Shown: positions 33,019 through 44,874 of the stretch, one piece after another
How the letters are laid out: each line of letters starts with the position of its first letter
Position numbering within the stretch: position 1 is the stretch's first letter
Assembly (NCBI GenBank): GCA_026018925.1
Contig: JAKSZU010000133.1
Span: forward strand, 248,001-312,000
Direction of reading: 5' to 3'
Source of the DNA: Tupaia tana
Lineage: Eukaryota; Chordata; Mammalia; Scandentia; Tupaiidae
DNA length: 64,000 bases
Program-made: the position numbers and the translations under genes
Notes under the pieces: model-generated
Databases searched by the model: none
Told to the model about the DNA's origin: nothing
The model's input: the letters and a program-made list of their open reading frames with translations, nothing else

Positions 33019-34502
33019 TGACTTTTTAAAATATTTTTATTTCAACTTCTTTTATATATTCAACCACATATGTCACTTAGCTTGTAAAGCAAACGTTCCA
33101 ATATGAATACATTCCTCACAAGTCCAGTTAGAAATACTATACACATTATCTTCAACAGGTAATAACTTATTTCTTTGTACCATAAATGCCTTGTGTCTCT
33201 CTTTTTCTCCTTAATATCTTTCTTCAGACTCTCTTTCTTCTCCTATCTTCTTCCCGCACTGTATCCAGTATCTATAATAATTTTCTCTGTTTCTATATCC
33301 TCTGGTCATTCAGTTTTGGCCATAGAGTGTGGAGAGCTAGTAGATATATAAAGTGGAGAAATACGGTGTCTCTCCTTTGTAGTCTGACTTAATTCACTCA
33401 GCAGTAAATCTTTCATATTCATACACTTATTGTCAAAGGCCAAGGTCTTGTTGTTTTTTATGGTTGAGTAGAATTCCATAGACTATAAGTGCCAAATTTT
33501 CTCAATCCATTCCTCTGTTCATGGACATTTGGATTTGATCCATGTATTAGCAATTATGAATAATGCTGCAATAAATATCAATGTGCACTCACTTTTCTGA
33601 ATAAGCATGTTTTTGTCCTTTGAGTTGATCCTAGGTATCTTATATTTTTGTGGTTATGGTAAATGGAATTTTCTCTTCAGTTCTATCTCAGTCTGCCTGC
33701 TGTTTTTATATAGAAATGTTATAGATTTCTGTATGTTGATTTTGTATCCTGCAGCTTTACTGTATTCATTTATTACTTCCAGGAATATTGTCATGGATAC
33801 TATTGGGTATTCTAAGTATACAATGAAGTGATCTGTAAATAGAGATAAATTGACCTCTTTTTTTCCTACTTGAATGCCTTTTTATTTTATTCTCTATTCT
33901 GATTGCATTGGTAAGGACTTCCAGTACTATATTGAAAAAGAGTGGAGAAAGTGGGCATCCCTGTCTTGTACCTGTTTTTACCAGAAAAGCTTTCAGCTTT
34001 TCCCCATTCCAGATGATGTTAGCTTTGTGTTTTTCATAGATACCTTCTATTTTGTTGAGGAATAACCCTCTATGCTGATTTTGCTGAGAGTCTTGATCAT
34101 GAAGCGATGTTGTATTTTATCAAATACCTTTTCTGCATCAATTAATACAATCATATGGTTTTTATCTTTCTTTCTGTTAATATGATGTATTACATTTATG
34201 GTTTTGTGTATGCTGAACCAACCTTGCATTCCTGGAATAAAGCCTATCTGATCGTGATATATAATCTTTTTTATAAGTAGTTGGATATGATTTGCTAGTA
34301 TCTTGTTGAGAATATTTTCCATCTATATTCAGAAATATTGGCCTATAATTTTCATTCCTTGTCCTGTCCTTCTCTGTTTTAAGTATAAGGGTGATGGAGA
34401 CTTCATAAGATGAATTTGGGAGAGTTTCACCCTTATGGATCTTTTGAGATAACATGAGTAGAATGGTGGCTAATTCTTCTTTAAAAGTTTTGTACAATTC
34501 AG

Positions 34503-34755
34503 GGACAAGCAGTTGTCATAATGGCTATGTTGCTGGACTCCCATGTAGTCGACCACAGTTCGAGTCCTGAGCCAGGTGGCTTATACACATGCCGGATGCA
34601 TGTGCATGCATTTCCAAGATGCCAAGGGAAGAATGGAGGAAAAGGAGTTGTGGCCAACCTAACACCCCTGGGGGGTGATTTCTCGCTTTCTGTCTCTGTC
34701 TTTATGGCAAGAACTCGCATCCTGTAGCAAAAAATCTCCCCCCCCCCAAAAAAAG
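34503..34755 (+). repeat. SINE family A in L1
   Basis: Plus-strand copy. Target duplication aaaagttttgtacaattcag (34483-34502) and aaaagttttatagaattcag after the A-tail; the C-run cccccccc near 34740 is unusual. Confidence 0.93.
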
Positions 34756-36317
34756 AAAAGTTTTATAGAATTCAGAGGTGAAGCCATCAGTACCAGGGTT
34801 TTTCATTGTTGGGAGGTTATTCATTACTGATTCAATCTCATGGCTTGTTATGGGCCTATTGAGATTTTCTGTATCCTCCTGACTCAGTCTTGGTAGATTA
34901 TATGTGTCCAGGAATTTGTCCATCTCATTCAGATTTTCTTGTCTATTGGCATATAGCTTTTCATAATATCTTCTAATGATGTTTTGTATTTCTATTATGT
35001 CTTGTTATATTGCCTGCTTCATTGCAAATTTGATTTATCTGGTTCCTTTCTCTCTTCTTCTTAATCAGTCAAGCTAGTGGCATGTTGATTTTGTTTATCT
35101 TTTAAACAACTAGATTTTACAGTTATTTATTTTTTGTCTACTTAGATTATTTTTTATTCAATTTATTTCTGCTTGGATCTTTATTATTTCTTTTCTCTTA
35201 ATGTTTTTTGAAAATTTTTTGCTACTGTTTTTCCAATTTTCTGAGGCATGGTGTTAGGTAGTCCATTTACCTTATTTCCATCTTCTTATGGACATAAACT
35301 AATTTCTATAAACTTCCCACTTTTGAATGCTTTTGCACTGTTGCAAAGATTATGGAAACTAATGTACTCAATGTCATTGGTTTCCATGAATCTTTTGATT
35401 TCAGTCTTTATTTCTTCGGTAGTTGTGAAGCCATTCAGGATTAGATTATTTGGTTTCCATGTATTTGTGTATTTTTGAGGAGTTTTCTTAACTTTAATAT
35501 CAAGGTCAATTTCATCATGGTCATAAAAGTTGCTGGATATAGTTTCTATGCCTTTCAATCTGTAGAGGCTTGCTCTGTGCTCTATCACGTGATCAATCTT
35601 TGTAAATATCCCATGCATGGGTGAGAAAAAAAGAGTACCTCACGATTTTGGGTGTAAGGTTCTATAGATGCCTGTTAAATCCATTTGATTTATGGTATCA
35701 TTTAGATCCTTTATCTCTTTGCTTATTTTTTTGTCTAAATGATCTGTCCAAAGGTGACAGTGGGGTGTAGAGTTTCCCAACAATGAATGTGTTGCAGTCT
35801 ATTTTTCAATTTAGAGCTGACACTCTTTCATTTTCATATTTGGGTGCTCCTGAGTTAGTTCTATATTTGTAAGCATTATTTCTTTTTGCTTAATTATCCC
35901 TTTTACTACTATATAATACCTTTATTTGTCTCTTTGTTCAGTTTTTGGTTTAAACTCTATTTTGTCAGAAATTCTTATTGTGACTACAGCTCTTTTTTGG
36001 TTCCCATTTGCATGAAAAGTCTTTTTCTGGTCCTTCACTTTTAGTCTATGTACATCTTTACCCATGAGATGTGTTTCTTGTAGGCAACAGATGGAAAGTT
36101 TCTGTTTTTTTTTTCTTTTTTTTTTTTTTTTTAATTCAGCCATCCAGTCTGTGTCTCTTGATTGGAGAATTCAATACATTAACATTCAATGTTATTATCA
36201 ATATTTCTGGACTTGTACATACCTTTCAGTTGGCTATTGTTTGGTTGTTATTTATTGCCTTTTTTCTGGCTGTTCATTATTTAGTTTTTCTGGAACACAA
36301 CTCTTTTCAGAGATTCT

Positions 36318-36594
36318 TTTTTTTTTTTTAAGAGCTTTTTGCTATAGGGTGTGTGTGCTTGCCAGAAAGACAGACAGAGAGAGAGAGAGAGAGAGAGAGA
36401 AACAGAAAGCAAGAAATCACCCCCCCAGGGGGGATGACCACACCACAATCCCTTCTCCTCCATCCTCCTCTCAGGATCTTGGGGCATGAATGCACATGCA
36501 CATGGCATGAGTTTAAGCCACCAGGTCCAGGACTCGAACCACAGTTGAGTACATGAAAGTCCAGCGACATAGCCATTATGCTAACTGCTGGTCC
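36318..36594 (-). repeat. SINE family A (first of a same-site pair)
   Basis: Full minus-strand copy with an expanded GA repeat (36376-36400). The target repeat ttcagagatt lies at both ends (36306 and 36601). Confidence 0.95.
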
Positions 36595-36610
36595 CATCCT
36601 TTCAGAGATT

Positions 36611-36885
36611 TTTTTTTCTTTTTTTTTTTTTTTTTTTTGGATAGGTTTTTGCTATAGGGCGCGTGTGCTTGCCAGAAAGACAGAGAGAGACATAGAGACA
36701 GGAAACGGGAAATCACCCCACAGGGGGAATGGCCAGGCCACAATCCCTTCTCCACCTTTCTCCTCTCAGGATCTTGGGCACGCACGCGCGCTCGGCGTGA
36801 GTTTAAGCCACCGGGTCCGGGACTCGAACCGCGGTCCAATATGTGGGAGTCCAGCGACATAGACATTACGCTAACTGCTGGTCCC
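36611..36885 (-). repeat. SINE family A (second of a same-site pair)
   Basis: Full minus-strand copy. The flanks are again ttcagagatt (36601-36610 and 36889-36898), so both SINEs used the same L1 target sequence. Confidence 0.95.
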
Positions 36886-37570
36886 ATGTTCAGAGATTCT
36901 TGAAGAGCTGGTCTGGTGTTGGAAAATTCTTTCAGGTTTTGTTTGTCTGAGAAGATTTTAATCTTTTTTTTTTCCCATGTAAGGGATAATCTTGCTGGAT
37001 ATAATAATCTTGGTTAAAATTGTTTCTCTCTTAAAACTTCAAATATGTCTTTCTGTTCTTTCATTGCTTGCAGTGTTTCTGTTGAAAGGTCTGCTGTTAG
37101 CTTGAGGAAATGACCTTTGTAAGTCACTTGATGTTTCTCCCTTGTCAATTTTAGTATATCATTTTTATCTTTGGTTTTGATCAGTCTGACTAAGATGTGC
37201 CGTCGAGAGGCTGTTCTTGGGTTGATTCTCTTTGGGATCCTTTGTGTTTCTTGGGTCTGGAGGAAGAAGAGAAGGTGACAACATTAGAGGGAAGTAAGAG
37301 AATATGAAAGAGGAAAAAATAAAAAGTCATGCATCGTCCTTGTGCATGGTGTGCAATTTTGGCAGGGGGATGCAGTTGGAAGTGTGCTCTGCTTGAGAGC
37401 TGGGAGCTACCCTATGGGGTAAGAAGTAAATAATTAGCATAAGAAAGATGGAGGAAAAAAGCAGCCTAACTTTCTTATGGGGAGGAGTGGTGCTCTGATG
37501 TTGGTAGAGCTGGGCTGGGGCTGGAGCTGGAACTGAAGTTTAAGTCAAAGAATGTCCCTGCCTCAGTTTC

Positions 37571-37670
37571 CCTTCCTGGGTGTGAGTTCTTGCTTTTTGT
37601 CTTTCTGTATCTCTCTGTCGCTCCAGCAAGCACACACATCCTATCGGAAAAATCTCTCTATATATAAAGG
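37571..37670 (+). repeat. SINE tail remnant
   Basis: gtgagttcttgctttttgtctttctg...ccagcaagcacacacatcctatcggaaaaatctctc is the 3' half of a family A SINE, abutting L1 5' UTR sequence. Confidence 0.75.
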
Positions 37671-37951
37671 AATTATTTCTTAAATTAACTCTGTTCAGTT
37701 AACATCATTTTCTTGGTAAAAAAGACCTCATTACATTCACAGTGCTCTCAAAACTATTTTTCAAACAGAGAACAAAGGCTACTTTACTGCAGAGGTTTAG
37801 AAACCTTACATACACACCTCCATATAGTAGTACAGAAAAATCTCTGAATAGCAACCAAAGTTTAATCCTTTCTGTGTCTTGGCTTGACTGAGAATTTCAC
37901 CGTAAATTACATGACCTGGCAGTATTTTCTAACGCTGTCCTCTGTAATTAG

Positions 37952-38686
37952 GTACCAATGGGAAAACTACCATTTTGTATTGGCCTTTCTCTTTGCTATT
38001 TAAGAGACCAACAAAAGCCCCTATCTGCTCCCCAACATTTCCCTTGGTTTTGCTATAGGGCGCGTGCGCTCGCCAGACAGACAGAGAGAGACAGAGAGAC
38101 AGAAAGCGAGAAATCACCCCCCAGGGGGGATGGTCACGCCGCAATCCCTTCTCCTCCATTCTCCTCTCGGGATCTTGGGCACGCACGCACACGCGCCCGG
38201 CGTGAGTTGTAAGCCACCGCGTCCGAGACGCGAACCACGGTCGACTACGTGGGAATCCAGCGACATAGCCATTACGCTAACTGCTGGTTCCCAGAAAGCA
38301 GGAAATCATCCCCCAGGGGGGATGGCCACGCCGCAATCCCTTCTCCTCCATTCTCCTCTCGGGATCTTGGGCACGCACGCACACGCGCCCGGCGTGAGTT
38401 TAAGCCACCGGGTCCAGGACTCGAACCGCGGTCGACTACGTGGGAGTCCAGCGACATAGCCATTACGCTAACTGCTGGTCCTTCCCTTGGTTTTGATATC
38501 TACAATGTATTTACTGATCACCAGAGGACCTTAGAGAATGCTCTACTTTTGCTTTCTGGAGTGAATCAGACTCTGCCTAACTACAACTGTGAGGTGCAGC
38601 AAAAATTTGTTGCCATCATTGCAGGAAACCTTCTGATACTTTCAGCCCAAATGGGAACTCTTTTGGAGCTCTACAAAGTCCCACAG
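37952..38686 (+). pseudogene. V2R exon 2, broken by a stop and a SINE dimer
   Basis: Acceptor tctgtaattag ends at 37951. After one phase base the frame reads YQWENYHFVLAFLFAI, then TAA at 38001-38003, then ETNKSPYLLPNISLGFD, where V2Rs have FAI(K/E)EINKNP. At LGF a 428-bp SINE dimer interrupts, flanked by ttcccttggttttg at 38039-38052 and 38482-38495. The frame then resumes DIYNVFTDHQRTLENALLLLSG... to LLELYKVPQ and the donor GTAAGT at 38687. Without insertion and duplication the exon would be 292 bp (1 + 97 codons). Confidence 0.9.
38053..38481 (-). repeat. Tandem SINE family A dimer in V2R exon 2
   Basis: Two head units in minus orientation: 38053 to about 38291 and about 38292-38481. The second (5'-most on the minus strand) stops in the ...atttcctgctttctg region, directly joined to the head of the other. 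Only one 14-bp target duplication (38039-38052, 38482-38495) encloses both. The usual gagaggttttt tail segment and poly-T are missing at the left junction. Confidence 0.93.
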
Positions 38687-39875
38687 GTAAGTGCTTTGTT
38701 GGGTTGCAAAGTGGTGTTTAAATCTCTCCTAATATGATCTTCTCACATCTTAGTAAAGAAAATATGGAACCTGTGTGTACACATTCTTAGAGAGTTATAA
38801 ATAGATAACGATTTCCTGGGTCATGCGATTATTCACAGTGCAAAATGAGAAAGAAACAGGGCAGTGAAATCTGTGAGGCTCCATTCAGATTACTGTCCAT
38901 GGTCAATATTTCTACCCCCCATTGTTATAACTAGTGATTTCTGAAAACTCAATGATGTGTGCCTCCTAGAAAAAGTACACAGCACTGAGATCAGCCCCTT
39001 CTTGTGATAGGACATTATCAGGAGGCATTTAGAGGACAATGACAATTGTAAAGGTGTAAAGACCTTTGTATCTACTTATCATTTGAGACAAATATGATGG
39101 CACATTCCAGCTCTGGAGATCCACTACATTGTCGATGACTCAGTTATATCTGCTTTGCTTTACCAGCTTCCTTGGTCTTTCCTTAAAACCAAGCCGTTGG
39201 GTCACTGGATGCATTTCCCAATCATTAAAACCCTACAACGTAGAGATTTTTCCAAGGGACTCTGTCCCAAATCAGTATTCAGAAGACATTACCAGGAAAC
39301 AGAAATACCATTTGCTGATAGGAAGTATGTCTTAGAAAATTTTTATTTTAAAAATATCAGAGAGGATAGTGGTTGTATTTTTAAAAAACACACTTAAGTT
39401 TTGTTTCATGATAAGTTTGCAGTGTCAAAAGATAAATAATAAAGATTTACCCCCCAGAATTTACATTTAACATTACCTTCCAGGCAAGGAAGCCTCTGAT
39501 CTACATGTCACATGCACCCAGGATGACAGAATTACCATGTTGTACACCATCTTTATAAAGTTCATATTATCTCCATTTTCGACTGTGGAATATGAAGGGT
39601 TTATTGAATCTTACGGTTTTGCATTGTTCTCAGAATGATTATATTGACTGGGAATAGTCACATGTCCTTTTCTAAAAGAAAGGGCAATGAGAAACACAGT
39701 CCACTAAAGCCCAGAATGACAGAAAGGGGTGATCTTTGCAGTAGACTTTTTCTTCTCTCAAGATTCCAGTCTGTGGTCTTAACAGGTAGAGAACACTCTC
39801 CCCTTTGTTTAAGGAAAAAACACTAGATCCCACTGTAGCAAACAAAAAAAATATGCTATTTGTTTTCTCATCCAG
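38687..39875 (+). other. V2R intron 2
   Basis: Between the GTAAGT donor and the ttttctcatccag acceptor. No repeat or gene recognised within it. Confidence 0.7.
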
Positions 39876-40688
39876 ATCACATATGGTCCTTCTGATGCCA
39901 CCCTAAGTGATAAAGCTGAGTTTGCATTAGTTTATCAGATGGCCACCAATGACAGCTCTCTGGCTCAGGGAATAATCTGGTTGTTGATGCATTTTGGTTG
40001 GACATGGGTGGCACTTTATGTATCTGATGATATGAAAGGAGAGCAGATTCTTCAGGTTCTAAATGCAGAGATGATAAGAAGGCACATTTGTGTAGCCTTC
40101 ACAGAAGTGCTCCTTCCTCGATGGGGTGTCAAAGCATCCCATGATATTAGGACCAGAATCAGAGTTTCATCTGCAAATGTGTATATAATACTTGGTGATG
40201 AAAATAGTGTCTGGAACCTGGCCACCTTAGAAGAATTCTATTTAATTTTGGGAAAGGTGTGGATTCTGAGAAATTTCATTTCATTACACTGGAGAAGACT
40301 TTTGTCTGCCAAATCTGACCAGCAATACCTTTTCCATGGAAGCCTCTTATTTTCAAAGTGGGAAAGGAGAATTCCTGGCTTTAAACAATTTCTCAAGACA
40401 GTCAGCCCTTTCCAATATCCAGAAGACTTTTACTTACATGAATTATGGACTTCCTTTTTTAACTGCTCAGTTGATCTATCACTATGTGGCAAAATTAGGC
40501 ACTGTGCACCAAATTCTTCCTTACAGTTTATGCCATTTGAACTCAACATTATGACCATTTCTGAGTTCAGCTTTTTAATCTGTCACACTGTGTATATGAT
40601 GGCCCAAGTCCTCCATAAGATGGTCCTGAAGAAAATAGAAATGGGGTCTCCAGAAGATGCAGACCAGCCTATGTTTCTTCCCTGGCAG
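39876..40688 (+). pseudogene. V2R exon 3 (ligand-binding domain), open frame
   Basis: This 813-bp exon is open over all 271 codons, from ITYGPSDATLSDKAEFALVYQM to DADQPMFLPWQ. Family landmarks include ALVYQMATNDSSLAQGIIWLLMHFGWTWVALYVSDD (lobe 1 beta-alpha units), SANVYIILGDE, the LFHGSLLFS region and HELWTSFFNCSVDLS...CAPNSSLQFMPFELNIMTISE. The acceptor tcatccag and donor GTAAAT are intact. The preserved frame contrasts with exon 2 and suggests recent pseudogenisation, or a variant restricted to this haplotype. Confidence 0.92.
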
Positions 40689-41542
40689 GTAAATATTCTC
40701 CACAACCATCATACACACTGGACACCTGATACATTTGGAAGTATTTTATTCAAATATGACATCATGACCATCTCTGTTTCTCAAGATTAACAGGATCAAG
40801 CAAACTTTGCAAAAAGTCATTTTTATATTAGGTATACGTATAATTTTTATATTTATTAAGTGGATTCTGCCATTGGGGGTTGAATTTTAAGATACATAGC
40901 TATATCAGCTAAGTTTTTCCTAATGTAGAATGAAATACTATAACATATCCAAGAAAAGACTTTACAAAACACAGCGAGGTAAAAAAATTGACCAAATCTA
41001 TACATGTTTCCTAAAAATGCATCCACTGTCAATCAGTATTGACATAATGATCATATTTTTCCCCAGCTATTTTATCTTTACTGATGTATACACTGTGGCC
41101 TATTCCCTCTATGTAATACTTATACTGAGAACAGAAACGGATTCTACATCACGTCTTAAAATTATCCATGGAAAGAACTTGTTTCAGTCTTAACTGTACT
41201 TAAAATATATTTTTAAAAATTTGTGGACTCATACTGTGGTTTGATGTTAAAATGCAAAACTACTTACGATGCCTATAAGCTCAGGCTATCCTACCTGGTT
41301 TATAAATAAGTTTGTGTTTTAAACTAAATATACCTAAATCCAAACTTTATGTATAAAATATCTTTATTCACAGGGAATAAATACTTTAATCATTTTTGTT
41401 GATTACGACAAGTTAATGTATATGAAAAATTGTCATCATCAGAAAGCTTAATTTACCATGTGATTTCCATTTGTATTACTAATAATAACATTTGACTGCC
41501 ACTTGGAGGAAATTTGATTTTAACTCTTAGAAAAGATAATTT
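40689..41542 (+). other. V2R intron 3, left part
   Basis: AT-rich intronic sequence without recognised repeats before the SINE at 41543. Confidence 0.6.
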
Positions 41543-41727
41543 CTGAGGACCAACAGGTGGCATAGTGGTTAAGGTGCTGGACACTCCCACATGGCCAAAC
41601 ACGGTTGAAGTCCTGGACCTGGTGGCTTGCTTTTTCACTTTCCCTCTCTCTCTTTCTCTCAATGTGTATGTCTTTGATCAAATTAAAGTGAATGAATGAA
41701 TAAATAAAAATAAATAATTTTAAAAAA
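41543..41727 (+). repeat. Short SINE family B
   Basis: The tRNA-like head (gaggaccaacaggtggcatagtggttaagg, B-box-like ggttgaagtcc) leads directly to CTCTCTCTCTTTCTCTC and a tail of aataaataaa. The family A middle is absent. Target duplication agaaaagataattt at about 41529-41542 and 41728-41741. Confidence 0.88.
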
Positions 41728-41900
41728 AGAAAAGATAATTTGTCAAGATGCCTATCTAAGGATGAAGGAATATTTAGATATTTCTATTCCAAAAAATTAA
41801 AGAATTAAATGCCAGTTGTATAAACAAGTTATTCTCTGTAACAGAATTTCATACACCTGAAGGTTACGATATCAACATGTTTTTAAAAGATCACTCTTTT

Positions 41901-42158
41901 GGGACTAGCAGTTGGTATAATGGCTATGTCACTGGACTCCCATGTGACCCACAGTGAGAGTCCTGGACCCAGTTGCTTAAACTCATGCCTGGTGCATGTG
42001 AATGCGTACCCAAGACAAGAATTGAGGAGAAGGGATTGCTGCGTGGCCATCCTCCCTGGAGGTGGAGGGGTGATTTCTTGCTTTCTGTCTCTCTGTCTCT
42101 CTTTGTGTTTCTGGCGAGCACAGATACCCTATAGCAAAAACTCTCAAAAAAAAAAAAA
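41901..42158 (+). repeat. SINE family A
   Basis: Complete copy. Target duplication aagatcactctttt / aagaccactctttt on the two sides. Confidence 0.94.
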
Positions 42159-42577
42159 AAAGACCACTCTTTTAAAATTTATTTTATACATTTAAACACC
42201 ATACATCACTTAGCTTGTAAAGTGAATTTACCCAACACAAAATACACTTCAGATAAGTCCAGGGGAGGATACTGTAAATGTTATCAACAGTTAATAAACG
42301 ATTTCTGTGTCCAACAAATTTCTTGCCTCTCCAGTTTTCTGTCTGATTTGTTTCCCTATGCTCCTCCCCTCTCCCCTTTTTTCACACTGTCTCCAGTGCC
42401 CATAATTATTTTCAATGCTTTTATGTCCTCCAGTCTTTCAGTCTCTACCATAGAGTGGGGATAGTCACTAAATGTTAAGTGGAGACATGCAATGACTCAT
42501 TCATAACCTGGCTTGCTTCACTCAGCAATAAATCTTCTGTATTTATCCATTTTCTAGTATATGCCAGGGTCTTGTAG

Positions 42578-42600
42578 TTTTTTTTTTTTTTTTTTTTTTT

Positions 42601-42668
<68 letters not shown>
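42578..42668. repeat. Poly-T plus (GT)n tract
   Basis: About 55 bases of nearly pure T followed by GT repeats, inserted in the L1 ORF2 C-terminus between gtagtttt and taatggctggatagtac. Confidence 0.95.
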
Positions 42669-42671
<3 letters not shown>

Positions 42672-44111
42672 AATGGCTGGATAGTACTCCGTAGAGTTTA
42701 TGTGCCATACTTTTTCAATCCATTCATCTGTCTGTGGACATTTGGATTGGTTCCATGTCTTACCTAGTGTGATTAATGTGCCAGTAAACGTAGCTGTGCA
42801 AGCACTTTTCCAACTGAACATTCTCCTTTCCTATTAGTAGTTAGGAGTGGATTTATTGGATCATGTGATAGTTTTTTTGATAGGTCTCTGAGGAAACTCT
42901 ATACTGTTTTCCACTGTGGCTGGACCAATTTACACTCCCATCAATAGTGTAGAAAAATTACACCTTTCACCACACCCCCACCACCACTTATTTTATGTGT
43001 TTTTAATCTTTGCCATTCTGACAGGGGTTAGGTGAAATTTCATTGTGGTTTTAATCTGCATCTCCCTTATGATGAAGGATGTTGAACATATTTTTCATAT
43101 GCTTTTTGACTGTTTATATGTTTTTATTAGAGAGTTTTTGATTCAGTTCCTTTTCCCATCTTTTAATTATTTTCTTTTTCAGGTAAGCCACTTGAGTTTC
43201 CAGTGTATTCTGGTTATCAGTTCATTATCTGAGGCATGGTTTACAAAAATATTTTCCCATTCTGAGGATTGTTGATACACACTATTTACTGTGTCTTTTA
43301 CTTCTTAATCTGATGTAATCCCACTTGTCTTTTTATGGAATTATTGCTTGTACTTTGGGGTCTTATTGAAGAAGCATTTATGTGCCCCATATCTCCCAGA
43401 GATTCCCCAGTATTTTCCACCAATAGTTTTATAGTTTGAGGTTTTAGGTTTAGATCTTAGAGCCATTTTGAGTTGATTTTTGTTAATGGTGAAAGATGGG
43501 GGGGTCCAGTTTTGTCTTTCTGCAGGTGGATACCCAGTTTTTCCAGCACCATTTGCTAAAGACGTCTTCCTTTTCCCCTGGATTGACTGGTATCAGGGAA
43601 AAAGGGAAAAGATCAGTTGACTGTATTTTGGGGGGGTTATTTCTGAGGTCTCTATCTTGTTCCATTGGTCCACCTGTCTGTTTTTGTGCCAATACCATGT
43701 TGTGTTGGTTATTGCTGGTTTATAATATATTTGGGGGTCAGGGAGTGAGATGTCATCAACTTCACTCTTCTTTCATAGGATTTCTTAGGCAATACAAGGT
43801 CTTTTTTGATTACAAACAAATTCTATGATTATCTTTTCTAGATCTGTGAATAATGTCTCTGGTAATTTGATTGGAATTGCATTAAATATGTAGATTAAAT
43901 TTGGGTGGAATTGCTGTTTTTAATATATATGTACTTCTAATCCAGGAACATATAATTTCTTTCCACTTCTTTGTGTCATTTTCAATCTCTTTTTAAGAAT
44001 TTTTTTTTATTTTCCTTTTAAAGGTCTTTGACTTCCTTGGTTAGGTTCATCCCTAGGTATCTTACATATTTTTCGGCTATGTAAGAGATTGCTTTTTACA
44101 GATCTACCTTA

Positions 44112-44362
44112 GTCAGCTTGTTCATATATAGGGAAGAGGGTGGGTGAAGGAGTAGAGTCTGAGCAAGGATATTAAGGAGAAAAATTGAGAGACAAAGCAT
44201 TAATGGGACAAAGAAATGAGGTATAATCTGTTGAAGATAACTTTATAGTATTATCAACTGGACTGGGGAGAAATGTACACATGTTGCAATATTCACTTTG
44301 CAAACTAAATAACGTTATTGAATGTGTAAAAGAACTAGAAATAAAATTAAAATTAGAAAAAA
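44112..44362 (+). mobile_element. L1 3' end inserted in antisense L1
   Basis: Plus-strand L1 3' UTR (gacaaagcattaatgggac, gttgaagataactttatagtattatcaactggactgg) with an A-rich tail. It interrupts the minus-strand ORF2 between its KLNEAEL-like and KSIAFL-like segments. It resembles the insert at 62420-62600. Confidence 0.8.
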
Positions 44363-44823
44363 GAAGTGCTATAGGTTTTTGGATGCTAATTCTGCATTCT
44401 GTCACTATTTATTTATTACATCAAGATGTTTTCATGGATACCTTTGAATCTTCTGTGTATACCATCATGTCATCTGCAAATAAAGATATTATCAACTCTT
44501 CTTTCCCTACCTGAATGCCTTTTATATTATTTTATCTTTAATTGCATTGGCTAGGACTTCCAGCATTATATTGAAAAGAAGTGGAGAAAGAGGGCAGCTT
44601 TTTCTTGTACCATATTTTATTGGTAAAACTTTTAGCTTTTCTGCATTCAGTATAATGTTAGGTACAGATATTTCATAGATGATTTTTATTGTATTGAGAA
44701 GTTACCTATGCAGATCATGCTAAGCATCTTAATCATGAAGAACGGTAATATTTTGTTGAATGCTTTTTCTGCACCAGTTGAATTGATCAGATGGTTCTTA
44801 TCTTTCTTTCTGTTAATTTGGTG

Positions 44824-44825
44824 TT

Positions 44826-44872
<47 letters not shown>

Positions 44873-44874
44873 TT
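44824..44874. repeat. (TTTA)n microsatellite
   Basis: About 12 tandem TTTA units within L1 ORF2. Confidence 0.97.

Larger units (their letters stand above)
33020..37570 (-). mobile_element. Old L1 with deletions
   Basis: Minus-strand L1. The 3' UTR and ORF2 C-terminus lie at 33020-33600. A deletion jumps to the RT region at about 33620, and the match continues through the endonuclease to about 36300. Part of ORF1 is at 36900-37258, followed by an abrupt jump to 5' UTR sequence (37259-37570). That 5' UTR shares gagctgggctggggctgga...ccctgcctcagtttc with 24750-24810. Three SINEs interrupt it (34503, 36318, 36611). Frames are destroyed. Confidence 0.9.

Noticed and set aside
38064..38737. Open frames of 131 and 162 codons over the V2R exon 2 region
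   Set aside because: Most of each is SINE sequence read through; only the short DIYNVFTDHQRT... part is genuine V2R exon.
39129..39397. Possible extra V2R exon in intron 2
   Set aside because: The frame shows no V2R motif and has no convincing splice sites.
44824..44874. Tandem array suggestive of a CRISPR or satellite
   Set aside because: It is a simple TTTA microsatellite inside L1.
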